Shown in pieces: positions 44,434 through 52,291 of a DNA stretch of 64,000 bases (positions are counted from its first letter, which is position 1; each line of letters starts with the position of its first letter). The notes beneath the pieces were generated by a model. It saw only the letters and a program-made list of their open reading frames with translations. It was not told the origin of the DNA and did not search any database. Position numbers and translations under genes: made by a program. Origin of the DNA: Planctomycetota bacterium. Its GTDB lineage: Bacteria > Planctomycetota > UBA1135 > GCA-002686595. Location: contig JACKHT010000001.1 of the NCBI GenBank assembly GCA_020638855.1, positions 310,001 through 374,000 on the forward strand, given 5' to 3'.

Positions 44434-46635
44434 TCAGCGTCGACTGATCCAGTAGCGCACCATCAACCCCCCATAGACCAGGATCATCCAGGCGCTGCTC
44501 TCCAGCACCTGACGCCAGGTCATTTCCCCCCTCGGCGCGCCACTGTGGCACGCGCCGAAACTCAGCTCCTCCGAAAAGGAGCCGCCAGACTGATAGGTGA
44601 ACCCGCTCGGCAGCACCGAGGCTTGGTTGGTCACCACATCCTGTACCAAGACCGAACTCCACGACGAGCTGCCCGCGGGGGTCACCACCAAAATGTGCGT
44701 GTCATCGATCACGGTCACTTGGTTGGCGCTGACGCCTCCGGCTCCCGTGTAGGGATCGGCTCCAAAGACTACTGCGGTTTGCCCCGTGAACCCCGTCCCC
44801 ATGAGCTGCACTTCGGTTCCGCCGCCCTGGGGTCCGGTGTTCGGGTACACCGAAGCGACCTTCGGATCGGACTCGCTCGAATAGGTGTACGAGGCAAAGG
44901 CCTGGTCGCCGTCGGGGTTCTCGAGCGTCAAGCCCAACGCCCCACCCGGCACCGAAGCCTCGGTGAAGAACGTCAGCGTGGTGGAATCGAAGACGGTCAC
45001 CTGGGTTTGGTTCACTCCGTCGATGGCCACGGTCGCGCCGGACACGAAGTTTTGTCCGCGCAGGGTCACAAGGGTTCCTCCCAATGCGGATCCGACCGCA
45101 GGGAACACCGAGCTGATCGTGGGCGTCGCCAGCGAGCGGAAGCCATCGTTGAGCCGCCCCTCCACACCGGTCGCATCGATCACCACCACGTCGTGGGGAC
45201 CGGCCACGGTCGAGGCCAGGGTCAACGCAATCGTGCTGCTGTCGACTACGGTGCAACCCCCCTGCGCCCCATCGACGTAGTATTGGTTCCCGATCACCAC
45301 CCGGCAGCCAGGACGGAAGTCGCTTCCGCTGATGGTCAGCGCGTAGCCCCCGGTCCCGGGGCCGGAGCCCGGCACGGTTTGGGTCACCACCGGATCCGGC
45401 GGGGTCACTTCGAGCGCCCCCGGCAACAGGTCTTGGTCTCCCAAAGCGTTGGCAACCAGCAAATCCACGTGCCCGGGGGGCGAGCCACCCGGAACCGTGG
45501 CTTGGAAACTCACGCTGCCGCCGCTCCACACCACCGAACTGAGCGTGATGCTCGGATCGAGCGCCGTGAGCGTCGAGCCAGCCAACAACCCCGAGCCGCG
45601 CACCAGACAGTTCACCGTCCGGCCCGCAACGACCCGCAATGGGTAGGTGTCCGCGACGCGCCCCAGCGACACGCTGACATCAGGATCGAGCAGCTGGTCG
45701 CCCATCGAAACGGTCTGTCCGGAGCCGAGCACCACTTGGCCCAGGTACTTGGACTCGAAGTCGGTCTGGATGGTGTGACCGGGGGTCAGGTTGCCAGCCG
45801 AGACAGGCTGATCGAGCGGATCGGCCCACACGTCGTAGATGCCCGATTCCAGCCCTTCTACCCGAAAGACGCCGTTGCTATCCGCCAGGGCTGTGCCCGT
45901 CGTGCGGCCGAAACCATCCTGCACCACCACGTAGCCCCCGGGTACCGTGCTTTGGTCGGCGCTCCGTTTGAGGTTGCCGGTGATCACGCCAAAGGACTGC
46001 GAAGGATACATGTCGCGCAGGCCGCCGATGTCGTCCATCGAAAGGCTACGGTGCAGCACGATCGCGGGATCCACGTAGGGATACATCGTCGAACCGGCCA
46101 TGCCCGAGTGATCCAAACCCAAGAGGTGGCCCAACTCGTGGGTCGCCACATCTTGGATGTCGAACCGACCGGAAGCGCCCTCGGTCGTGAAGTGGTAGTC
46201 CTTGCCGTTGAACAAGACGTCTGCGTCCAAGATTCGACCCGTGGTGTAGAACTCGAGCGGGGTGATGGCCACGATGCCCGAACCCGTCGGAAAGAACCCC
46301 GAAGCGTTGCTTTCGTCGAAGGTCAAGAGGTGCAAGTCATCGGCGGCCCAGTCGGTCCGCGCTTGCTGCACCGGATCGGTGTTTTCCGACAGCGAAGCGG
46401 TCACATCGGTCACGCCGTTCCAGGCAGCGATGGCGCTTCGCAAGGCCACGTCATCCGAATTGCCGGGGACGTCTTGCGACCCCATTCCCTGGATGACGAG
46501 CGAGATCCCGGCCGGGTTTTGCCAGTAGAGCTCTTGGCCATTGCCCGAGTAAATCAGCCGGACGTGGGCAGCGACGGCAGCGCACAGGGTGATCGACCCC
46601 ACCACAAGCGTCAGGTTGCGTAGCGATTGCTTCAT
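44434..46635 (-). CDS. Secreted matrixin metalloprotease with TIG repeats and sorting-like tail
   Basis: A 733-residue surface protein. The signal peptide is about 1-24. The protease domain has the zinc site HELGHLLGLDH (166-176) and Met-turn SGMAGSTMYPY, typical of M10-type matrixins. A carboxypeptidase-regulatory-like domain (GNLKRSADQSTVPGGYVVVQ) follows, then about four IPT/TIG immunoglobulin-like repeats (for example PTISSVFPAVGSALGGTLVT). The end is Cys696 in FGACHSG, a helix (SSAWMILVYGGLMVRYWI) and SRR, resembling MYXO-CTERM/JDVT-CTERM sorting tags. It starts 8 nt after its partner gene. No propeptide cysteine-switch is obvious. Target proteins are unknown. Confidence 0.88.
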   Translation of the reverse strand: MKQSLRNLTLVVGSITLCAAVAAHVRLIYSGNGQELYWQNPAGISLVIQGMGSQDVPGNSDDVALRSAIAAWNGVTDVTASLSENTDPVQQARTDWAADDLHLLTFDESNASGFFPTGSGIVAITPLEFYTTGRILDADVLFNGKDYHFTTEGASGRFDIQDVATHELGHLLGLDHSGMAGSTMYPYVDPAIVLHRSLSMDDIGGLRDMYPSQSFGVITGNLKRSADQSTVPGGYVVVQDGFGRTTGTALADSNGVFRVEGLESGIYDVWADPLDQPVSAGNLTPGHTIQTDFESKYLGQVVLGSGQTVSMGDQLLDPDVSVSLGRVADTYPLRVVAGRTVNCLVRGSGLLAGSTLTALDPSITLSSVVWSGGSVSFQATVPGGSPPGHVDLLVANALGDQDLLPGALEVTPPDPVVTQTVPGSGPGTGGYALTISGSDFRPGCRVVIGNQYYVDGAQGGCTVVDSSTIALTLASTVAGPHDVVVIDATGVEGRLNDGFRSLATPTISSVFPAVGSALGGTLVTLRGQNFVSGATVAIDGVNQTQVTVFDSTTLTFFTEASVPGGALGLTLENPDGDQAFASYTYSSESDPKVASVYPNTGPQGGGTEVQLMGTGFTGQTAVVFGADPYTGAGGVSANQVTVIDDTHILVVTPAGSSSWSSVLVQDVVTNQASVLPSGFTYQSGGSFSEELSFGACHSGAPRGEMTWRQVLESSAWMILVYGGLMVRYWISRR

Positions 46636-46643
46636 GGGAGAAC

Positions 46644-47249
46644 CTAGCGACCTTCGGAGGAAATGGACGCGGAGGCTTCACGCGCGTGGCGATCGACGAC
46701 CTGGGCTTGGATGCGAGCGCTGAGCTCCGCGTAGGCCAACGACTGGACCCCCGCATGGCCGGCCGTTTGGCCGTTGGCCTGGACCAACTCCAGCTGCGAC
46801 GAAGCGCGCATCGCCCGGCGCAGCCCGCTGCGGTCGGTCATGATGCGGAATTTGCCCTGGGCCAGCCCCGTGGGCATGCAATCGGTCTGGCCGTTCAAGA
46901 AGAGCAGCACCTCCTCGCCGACGCTCAAGCGCGGCATGCCAGGGAGCATCAGGCCGCGGCCATTAGCCAGAACCCCGCCGGGAATTCGGATGGTTTGGGG
47001 CGCCTGTTCGGACCCCAGGAACGTGCGGTGAACGTCCAGTTGGTACTCGCTCACGATGCCGCCCCGCCCATCGGGCAGGGTGCGTCGACCGGTGATGCGG
47101 GCCTCGACGATACGGTCGGCCGCATCGACCAGGTCCTCGACGTCCATGCGGACGGCCGTGCCAGCCTCCGCCTGCGGGGGGGAATCGAATAGGTGCCCAA
47201 GGGCATACGACGTGCCGGCAAGGGCCAAGACAAACAGGATCCAGCGCAT
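46644..47249 (-). CDS. Secreted partner protein of the matrixin
   Basis: A 201-residue exported protein, unknown function. MRWILFVLALAGTSYALGHL is the signal peptide and fixes the start at 47249. The mature part begins with DVEDLVDAADRIVEARITGR, then has strands SEYQLDVHRTFLG, QTIRIPGGVL and SVGEEVLLFLNG; it looks beta-barrel or OB-like. It ends with an Ala/Ser-rich tail. The gene precedes the metalloprotease by 8 nt, so they are one operon; it may be an inhibitor, chaperone or substrate adaptor for the protease. I cannot name the family. Confidence 0.65.
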   Translation of the reverse strand: MRWILFVLALAGTSYALGHLFDSPPQAEAGTAVRMDVEDLVDAADRIVEARITGRRTLPDGRGGIVSEYQLDVHRTFLGSEQAPQTIRIPGGVLANGRGLMLPGMPRLSVGEEVLLFLNGQTDCMPTGLAQGKFRIMTDRSGLRRAMRASSQLELVQANGQTAGHAGVQSLAYAELSARIQAQVVDRHAREASASISSEGR

Positions 47250-47567
47250 GGAATCAGGAGTTGGGGAAGAGTGCTCGAAGGCCTGGGGAAAATGCGCCTT
47301 CGTAGCCCGCCATCCATCGCCCGCCAAATGCGCGATCCTTGAGTCGAATGGGCATTCCTGCCGGGGATCTCAGCGCGAGCCAGTGGCCTAAAGCTCCACG
47401 CCGAGCCGCGCCTTCCAATCGCTGGTCCCAATGTGGGAGACCTGCCTGCCTTGGAGCACTCTGATTTGCGTTGGCCGCCCTCCCAGCTCGATAAGGACCG
47501 AGCCGGTGAGTCCAGCACCTCGTCAGACTCGGCCCCGTTCTACCGCTACCTTGCCCCCACCTCCCGG
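47250..47567. other. 318-nt divergent intergenic region
   Basis: Between the matrixin partner gene and the HDOD gene. A TACCTT sequence about 20 nt before the HDOD ATG could be a -10 box. In-frame codons upstream of 47568 are open but not HDOD-like. I see no gene, tRNA or repeat of note. Confidence 0.4.
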
Positions 47568-48407
47568 ATGTCCGATTCCCAAGCGCTGAGAAAGCTTCTG
47601 AAGAGCAATCTCACGATCCCGACCATGCCGGCGATCGTCCAAAAAATTAGCGCCCTGATCCGCGACCCGAAGACGGGGACGCGCGAGATCGGCTCGCTGG
47701 TAGCGGAGGATGCTCCGCTGGCGGCCAAGGTTTTGCGCATCGCCAACAGTGCCTACTATGGGCTGGCGCACGAGTGCCTCTCGACCGAACACGCGAGCAC
47801 GATTTTGGGCCTCAATGTGCTCAAGAACATCGTGACCCAGGTTTCGGTGATCACGCAGTTCGAAAACCTCGAGAAGGAGACCGGCTTCGACGTCTCCAAA
47901 ATCTGGCGCCGATCCTCGCTGACCGCGCAAATCGCCGAGCGCATGGCCCCCTTGTGCAAGAAAGTGCGCGTACTCTCGCCCGACGAGTTCTACGTGTGCG
48001 GGTTGCTGCACAAGGTCGGGCAAGTTGTGATGCTCGACAGCATCGGCAAGCCGTACGCGCAACTCTTGCAGGTGGCTTCGCACAACCCCAGCTGCACGCA
48101 GCTGTTGGAAACCAAGAAACTGGGCTTCAACCACCAAGAGGTAGGCGCCCTGGTGGCCAAGCGCTGGGACCTGCCCGAAGCAGTCGTGGATGCCATTCAG
48201 TTCCATGGCCAACCGCTCGAAGCCTTGGGGCCGCGCCTGCACGTCCACCTGATCACCGTGGCCAGCCAAGCCGCCAAGCGTTTGATGGACGGCGACTCGG
48301 AAGGGGCGACAGCCGTGCTCCTGCACGCCGCCGACGCGCTGGGGATGGACACCCAAGCCGCCGCAGGATTGATCGACAAGGTCAACCTCGAAGACGAGCT
48401 GGCCTAA
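47568..48407 (+). CDS. HDOD-domain signalling protein
   Basis: Cytoplasmic HDOD protein, 279 residues, an HD-related domain usually lacking hydrolase metal ligands. LTIPTMPAIVQKISALIRDP opens the domain; SLVAEDAPLAAKVLRIANSAYYG and LGLNVLKNIVTQVSV are typical, and FYVCGLLHKVGQVVM has LLHKVG where a true HD phosphohydrolase has HDIG. Such proteins tie into c-di-GMP, stress or motility signalling. No GGDEF or receiver domain is fused. Start at 47568. Confidence 0.88.
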   Translation: MSDSQALRKLLKSNLTIPTMPAIVQKISALIRDPKTGTREIGSLVAEDAPLAAKVLRIANSAYYGLAHECLSTEHASTILGLNVLKNIVTQVSVITQFENLEKETGFDVSKIWRRSSLTAQIAERMAPLCKKVRVLSPDEFYVCGLLHKVGQVVMLDSIGKPYAQLLQVASHNPSCTQLLETKKLGFNHQEVGALVAKRWDLPEAVVDAIQFHGQPLEALGPRLHVHLITVASQAAKRLMDGDSEGATAVLLHAADALGMDTQAAAGLIDKVNLEDELA

Positions 48408-48462
48408 AGCGGGACAGCCCGGGGCCGGGGACTGGGGTAGGCTTTGCTCAAGCCCCCCTCCC

Positions 48463-48795
48463 ATGGACCCCGAACGATTGCTCAAGCGCATGTGCGACCG
48501 ACACCGGTTGCCTTTCCAGCCCGCGCACCCCTTGTTGCCGCTCATCGAGCGGGCCTTGATCTCGCCCGATCCGATTCGAGACCGGATCCTGGCCCTCGTG
48601 GACCGCAACCTGGCGCGCCAAAACGCCGGCGACAGCCCAGGATCGACGCTGTCCGCGGTGGAACGGGACCTGGACGAGGAAGTCCTGATCTCGGTGGCCC
48701 GCGTGCTGCACCGCTGGAAGGGCGGCGGTCGCCCCCAGGATTTTGGCCAGGACCTCCCCGGGCTGTTCCCGGGGGGCCTGGACTTGGGGCTCTAA
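48463..48795 (+). CDS. Small soluble protein of unknown function
   Basis: A 110-residue acidic/basic mixed protein, MDPERLLKRMCDRHRLPF, with helices and a Gly/Pro tail (FPGGLDLGL). Not recognised. It lies 55 nt after the HDOD gene on the same strand and ends 3 nt from the convergent PDZ gene. A TAGGCT box lies 19 nt before the ATG. Coding character looks real, but the evidence is composition and placement only. Confidence 0.5.
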   Translation: MDPERLLKRMCDRHRLPFQPAHPLLPLIERALISPDPIRDRILALVDRNLARQNAGDSPGSTLSAVERDLDEEVLISVARVLHRWKGGGRPQDFGQDLPGLFPGGLDLGL

Positions 48796-48798
48796 GAC

Positions 48799-50109
48799 CT
48801 AGCGCTCACCGCGCGGCTTGCGCGGACGGGGCTCGGGACGATCCTGCTTCGCCAGCTCGTCGCGAAGTTGCTGGATCTGCTCGTGGAGCTCACGGACTTC
48901 CGCACGGAGTTGCTCGAGGTCGCCACCAGGGCCAGGACCGGCCTGGCCACGTTCCATCGGCGGGCGCATACGGTGCGGGCGGCCTTCTCCCGGCTGCATG
49001 CCCTGCGGACGTCCTGGTTCCCCGCGCATTTGGGGCGCACGGCCCGGTCCACGCTGCATGCGCAGCCGGGGCGCCATTTCCTCGCCGCCCCGGCGCATGC
49101 CGCGCTGGCCGCCCAGCCGAGATCGCAGGCGCTCAAGCAACCCTTGGCGCGGGCGGGGCTCAGGCCGGCACGCACAGCCGCACTTGGGACAAACCATGGG
49201 CTTGCTGGCGGGACCGCGTTCCATGCCGCGCCGCTTTCCTTGCTTCATGGCGCGTTTCTTCTCGCGTTTCTTCTCGCCTTGCAGGCCCTGTTTCGGACCC
49301 CCCTCCGAAGACCACTCGCGACGATGGACCTGGCCATCGGCGCCGATCCGTTCGATGAGGATCTTGGCTCCAAAGCCTTGGCGATGACGCATCGGGCCGT
49401 CGTCATCATCGTCGTCCTCATCCGAGTGCTCGTCGCGGTCTTCGGCCCGGCCGAAGAAGCGGAAATGGGGACCCTCCTCACCATCGGGCATCACCACTCG
49501 GATCCGTTCCGGTCGCGGCTCGGCCGGGTCCATTTCCGGCGCGTCTAGCACCACTCCATCGGGAAGCACCCACTCGACCCCTTCGGGACTTTCCAGGGCC
49601 TCCCACTCCATGCCTTGGGGAACCTCGATGGCTTCATCGACCCTAGCCTCGGGGGCGATCCTCTCGGCTAGGATTGCCCTCTCGCCTAGGATTGCAGGGT
49701 CGGGACGAATGCCAAGGGTTGCCAAAAGCACGACCTCTTGGCCGTCGCGTTCCACGGCGATGGCCACCTGCTCGCCGACCTTGCGGTGGACAATGGCGTC
49801 AACCAATTCCGCAGCCGAAGCGACCTTGGTCTCCGCCAATCGAATCACCCGATCGCCCTTCTGGAGCCCCGCTTCGGCGGCACCGGTTCCCTCGCGCACC
49901 TTGCTGATCGTCAGGCCATCGCTACCAGCCCCCAGTTCAATCCCCAAGTACGGCCTAGGCTTGGCCGGCAGGGTCTTCGGCGGAGGCGTCTGGCCTTCGT
50001 CGGTCTGGACGCGAACGAGGCGTACCCTTTCGGGACGGGTGGCCTGGTCCTGAGCGCTGGACCAGGGGACGAGAACAGAGAGCGCAAGCGCAAGGGCGGG
50101 GTATTTCAT
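48799..50109 (-). CDS. Secreted PDZ-domain protein with CxxCxCxC cluster
   Basis: A 436-residue exported protein: MKYPALALALSVLVPWSSAQ is the signal peptide. A PDZ domain (about 52-133) begins RPYLGIELGAGSDGLTISKV and includes AGLQKGDRVIRLAETKV. Next come a Pro/Glu-rich linker, an acidic run (DEDDDDDD, 230-237), a Lys/Arg-rich stretch, a cysteine cluster CPKCGCAC (307-314), a Met/Arg/Gly/Pro-rich low-complexity segment, and a C-terminal coiled coil (about 397-422). There is no trypsin-like protease domain. The Cys cluster could hold a metal. Start at 50109; upstream in-frame codons lack signal character. Confidence 0.7.
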   Translation of the reverse strand: MKYPALALALSVLVPWSSAQDQATRPERVRLVRVQTDEGQTPPPKTLPAKPRPYLGIELGAGSDGLTISKVREGTGAAEAGLQKGDRVIRLAETKVASAAELVDAIVHRKVGEQVAIAVERDGQEVVLLATLGIRPDPAILGERAILAERIAPEARVDEAIEVPQGMEWEALESPEGVEWVLPDGVVLDAPEMDPAEPRPERIRVVMPDGEEGPHFRFFGRAEDRDEHSDEDDDDDDGPMRHRQGFGAKILIERIGADGQVHRREWSSEGGPKQGLQGEKKREKKRAMKQGKRRGMERGPASKPMVCPKCGCACRPEPRPRQGLLERLRSRLGGQRGMRRGGEEMAPRLRMQRGPGRAPQMRGEPGRPQGMQPGEGRPHRMRPPMERGQAGPGPGGDLEQLRAEVRELHEQIQQLRDELAKQDRPEPRPRKPRGER

Positions 50110-50263
50110 GGTGCTTTCGATCGGATGAAGACGGTGCCAGCCACGAGGCACCCACCTAGCATACGCCCAGCCCCGATCGGGGTTGGCGGCAAGTCGGGAT
50201 GCCCTGTCCAGCACCCCCTGGAACCGCTAGCCACGCCCCAAGTTGCGTCCCCGTACCGTTTCC

Positions 50264-51478
50264 TTACCCCAACTTGCGTGGGACTGGCAGGTCCGAAAGC
50301 CGGCCGGGGCGCGGCAAGGGTCCGACGAGCGGGGCGAGGTAATCGACGAAGGCCTCACTCACATCGTGATCGCCCAACAGAAACTCAGGCGGCAAGACCT
50401 TGGTTTTCTGCGCTACGTTTTCGAGAGCCGTCACCCCATAACCTGCCTCGTACCGACTGGGCGTCCCGCGCCGCTCGATGATGATCGACCCGTGGAGAAC
50501 TTCGCCCCCCACCGCAACGCGCACCGCATGCCGCCCCACTTCGCGCGCCTCTAGGGCGTCCTGCTCGGAAACGACTCCAAAGTACGAGCGCTGCAGATAC
50601 CCAAACGTGTCGGCCCGAACGCGGGCGCCTTTGCCAATCGTGGCTTGGATGCGCTCGGAAAGGAAGTCCCCCAGCACGCCGGTGCCCGAGAGTCGCATGT
50701 TGCCGTGCGCATCGATGTCGCCGGAGCTGGCGATCAGGTTGCCTTCCAAGTCATGGATCCCCTCCGAGACGGCGATGACGCAACGCCCATGGGTGTCGAG
50801 GGCGCGTTGGACTTGGTTCGGAAAAGCCTCCAACGAAAACGGCCGCTCGGGCACGTAGATCAGGTGCGGCCCATCCGCGGTGGTCGTCCGCGCCAGACGC
50901 GCGGCCGCCGTCAACCAGCCAGCGTGTCGACCCATGATCACGTTGACTTTGATGCCCCCCAAGCTGCGGTTGTCTTCGTTGTCGCCCAAGAAAGCCTGAG
51001 CCACAAACTTCGCTGCCGAGGGAAAACCCGGGCAGTGATCGGTCACCATCAAGTCGTTGTCGATGGTCTTGGGGATGTGGAAAAGGCGCAGGTCGTAGTC
51101 GTGGGCCAGGGCCACCTGGTGCAGCAGATGGGCCGTCTCGGCCGAATCGTTGCCACCGATGTAGAAGAAGAAGCGCACGTTGTGGGCCCGGAAGACCTGG
51201 ACCACGCGCTCGCACTCCTGGGCGGTGGGCTTCTTGCGCACCGAGCGCAGGGCCGCGCAGGGAGTCTGTGCCACCCGCTCCAGGTCCGCCGGGCTCTCCA
51301 AGCCCAGGTCGATCAGGTTCTCATCGAGGATGCCCTGAACGCCCTGGAGCGAGCCGTAGACGCTCCCGATCTGCGGGGCGGCCACGCAGGCCTCAATGAC
51401 CCCCACCAGGCTCTGGTTGATGACCGCGGTGGGCCCCCCTGATTGCCCGATGAGGGCATTTCCGATGCGCTGACTCAT
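50264..51478 (-). CDS. pfp: 6-phosphofructokinase, PPi-dependent type
   Basis: Glycolytic enzyme phosphorylating fructose 6-phosphate, predicted to use PPi. In 404 residues the phosphoryl-donor loop is IGGNDSAET (107-115), with Asp111 where ATP enzymes have Gly, and the catalytic loop is PKTIDND (136-142), with Lys137 where ATP enzymes have Gly; both are PPi-type hallmarks. Also conserved are GGPTAVINQSL near the N-terminus and MGRHAGWLTA. PPi-type enzymes are reversible and suit gluconeogenesis as well. AGGAGG lies about 11 nt before the ATG, one of the few Shine-Dalgarno-like sequences here. Confidence 0.92.
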   Translation of the reverse strand: MSQRIGNALIGQSGGPTAVINQSLVGVIEACVAAPQIGSVYGSLQGVQGILDENLIDLGLESPADLERVAQTPCAALRSVRKKPTAQECERVVQVFRAHNVRFFFYIGGNDSAETAHLLHQVALAHDYDLRLFHIPKTIDNDLMVTDHCPGFPSAAKFVAQAFLGDNEDNRSLGGIKVNVIMGRHAGWLTAAARLARTTTADGPHLIYVPERPFSLEAFPNQVQRALDTHGRCVIAVSEGIHDLEGNLIASSGDIDAHGNMRLSGTGVLGDFLSERIQATIGKGARVRADTFGYLQRSYFGVVSEQDALEAREVGRHAVRVAVGGEVLHGSIIIERRGTPSRYEAGYGVTALENVAQKTKVLPPEFLLGDHDVSEAFVDYLAPLVGPLPRPGRLSDLPVPRKLG

Positions 51479-51586
51479 TCGCTGATTGCCTCCTATGGCC
51501 CCCGCAAATTAGTGCCTCGGCCCCTTCCCCGCATGGGGATTCCAGGAGGAATCGAAGCGTTGGCCCACCCGACCGCCCCGGAAGGC

Positions 51587-51614
51587 TTGCATCCCCCCTC
51601 GAACCTGCTATCCT
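51587..51614 (+). promoter_or_regulatory. Candidate promoter of tRNA-Leu
   Basis: TTGCAT (51587-51592) and TATCCT (51609-51614) are spaced by 16 nt, about 84 nt before the tRNA 5' end. A hairpin GGTGGC-GAGA-GCCACC lies in the presumed leader between 51626 and 51641. Confidence 0.45.
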
Positions 51615-51697
51615 CTGCGCCGATCTGGTGGCGAGAGCCACCGCCAGGAGCCTTCCAGGCCTAACGGCCGGTCTACCGGGCTCCTTGGTTCACGGTT

Positions 51698-51784
51698 GCC
51701 CGGGTGGCGAAATTGGTAGACGCGCAAGACTAAGGATCTTGTGGGGTAAAACCCATGCTGGTTCGATTCCAGTCCCGGGCACCA
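51698..51784 (+). tRNA. tRNA-Leu with anticodon AAG
   Basis: An 87-nt class II tRNA with encoded CCA. The acceptor GCCCGGG pairs with CCCGGGC; the D-arm is GCG/CGC; anticodon stem CAAGA/TCTTG encloses the loop CTAAGGA, giving anticodon AAG (positions 34-36), which reads CUU. The long variable arm TGGG-GTAAAA-CCCA identifies it as leucine, and the T-arm TTCGATT loop is complete. A34 is rare in bacterial leucine tRNAs, where GAG normally serves CUC and CUU; deamination to inosine by TadA would broaden reading. The DUF1801 gene starts 32 nt after it. Confidence 0.95.
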
Positions 51785-51816
51785 CCTTCCGACACGCCAG
51801 AAAGCACTCCGATAGC

Positions 51817-52269
51817 GTGAAGAAGAAGAAGGCCACCCAGAAAGTCTCCAAGCGGGCGACCACCATCGCTGGGCGAGCGGAAAGTACTGCGGAGGCCTTC
51901 CTCGCTACTTGCAAGCACGCCCTCCTGGAAGAAATCCTCGCGCTGCGGGTGCAAATCCGGCGAGCGGCGCCCAACTTGGAAGAGGGGATCAAATGGAATG
52001 CCCCCAGCTACCGGATGGCCGGCGAGGACCGCATCACCTTCAACCTGAGCGCCAAGGACCGGGTTCGCTTGATCTTTCACTTGGGAGCCAAGCCAAAGAC
52101 TCGCCCTAAGGGGCGCGTGATCGAATTCGAAGCCGATTGGCTCGAATGGCCGGCGGAAGACCGCGCCATCGCAACCTTTGCGAGCATGGCCGAAATCCGC
52201 CGCGCCAAACCGGAACTGAAGCGACTCGTCCAGGGTTGGTTGGCAGCTGCAGCGCATCCCCAAGATTGA
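51817..52269 (+). CDS. DUF1801-family protein
   Basis: A cytoplasmic 150-residue protein matching the DUF1801 (YdhG-like) fold: LEEGIKWNAPSYRMAGEDRI and VRLIFHLGAKPKTR are the core strands and IRRAKPELKRLVQGW the C-terminal helix. Function unknown in the family. The start is GTG at 51817, giving MKKKKATQKVSK; frames upstream overlap the tRNA and are not protein-like. It probably shares a transcript with the tRNA-Leu, 32 nt upstream. Confidence 0.75.
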   Translation: MKKKKATQKVSKRATTIAGRAESTAEAFLATCKHALLEEILALRVQIRRAAPNLEEGIKWNAPSYRMAGEDRITFNLSAKDRVRLIFHLGAKPKTRPKGRVIEFEADWLEWPAEDRAIATFASMAEIRRAKPELKRLVQGWLAAAAHPQD

Positions 52270-52291
52270 GAACGGGGAGCGGCAACGCGCC

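Noticed and set aside
44422..46623. A 733-residue plus-strand frame opposite the matrixin gene
   Set aside because: His/Gly/Arg-rich antisense shadow; the opposite strand has signal peptide, zinc site and TIG repeats. The equal length is a coincidence.
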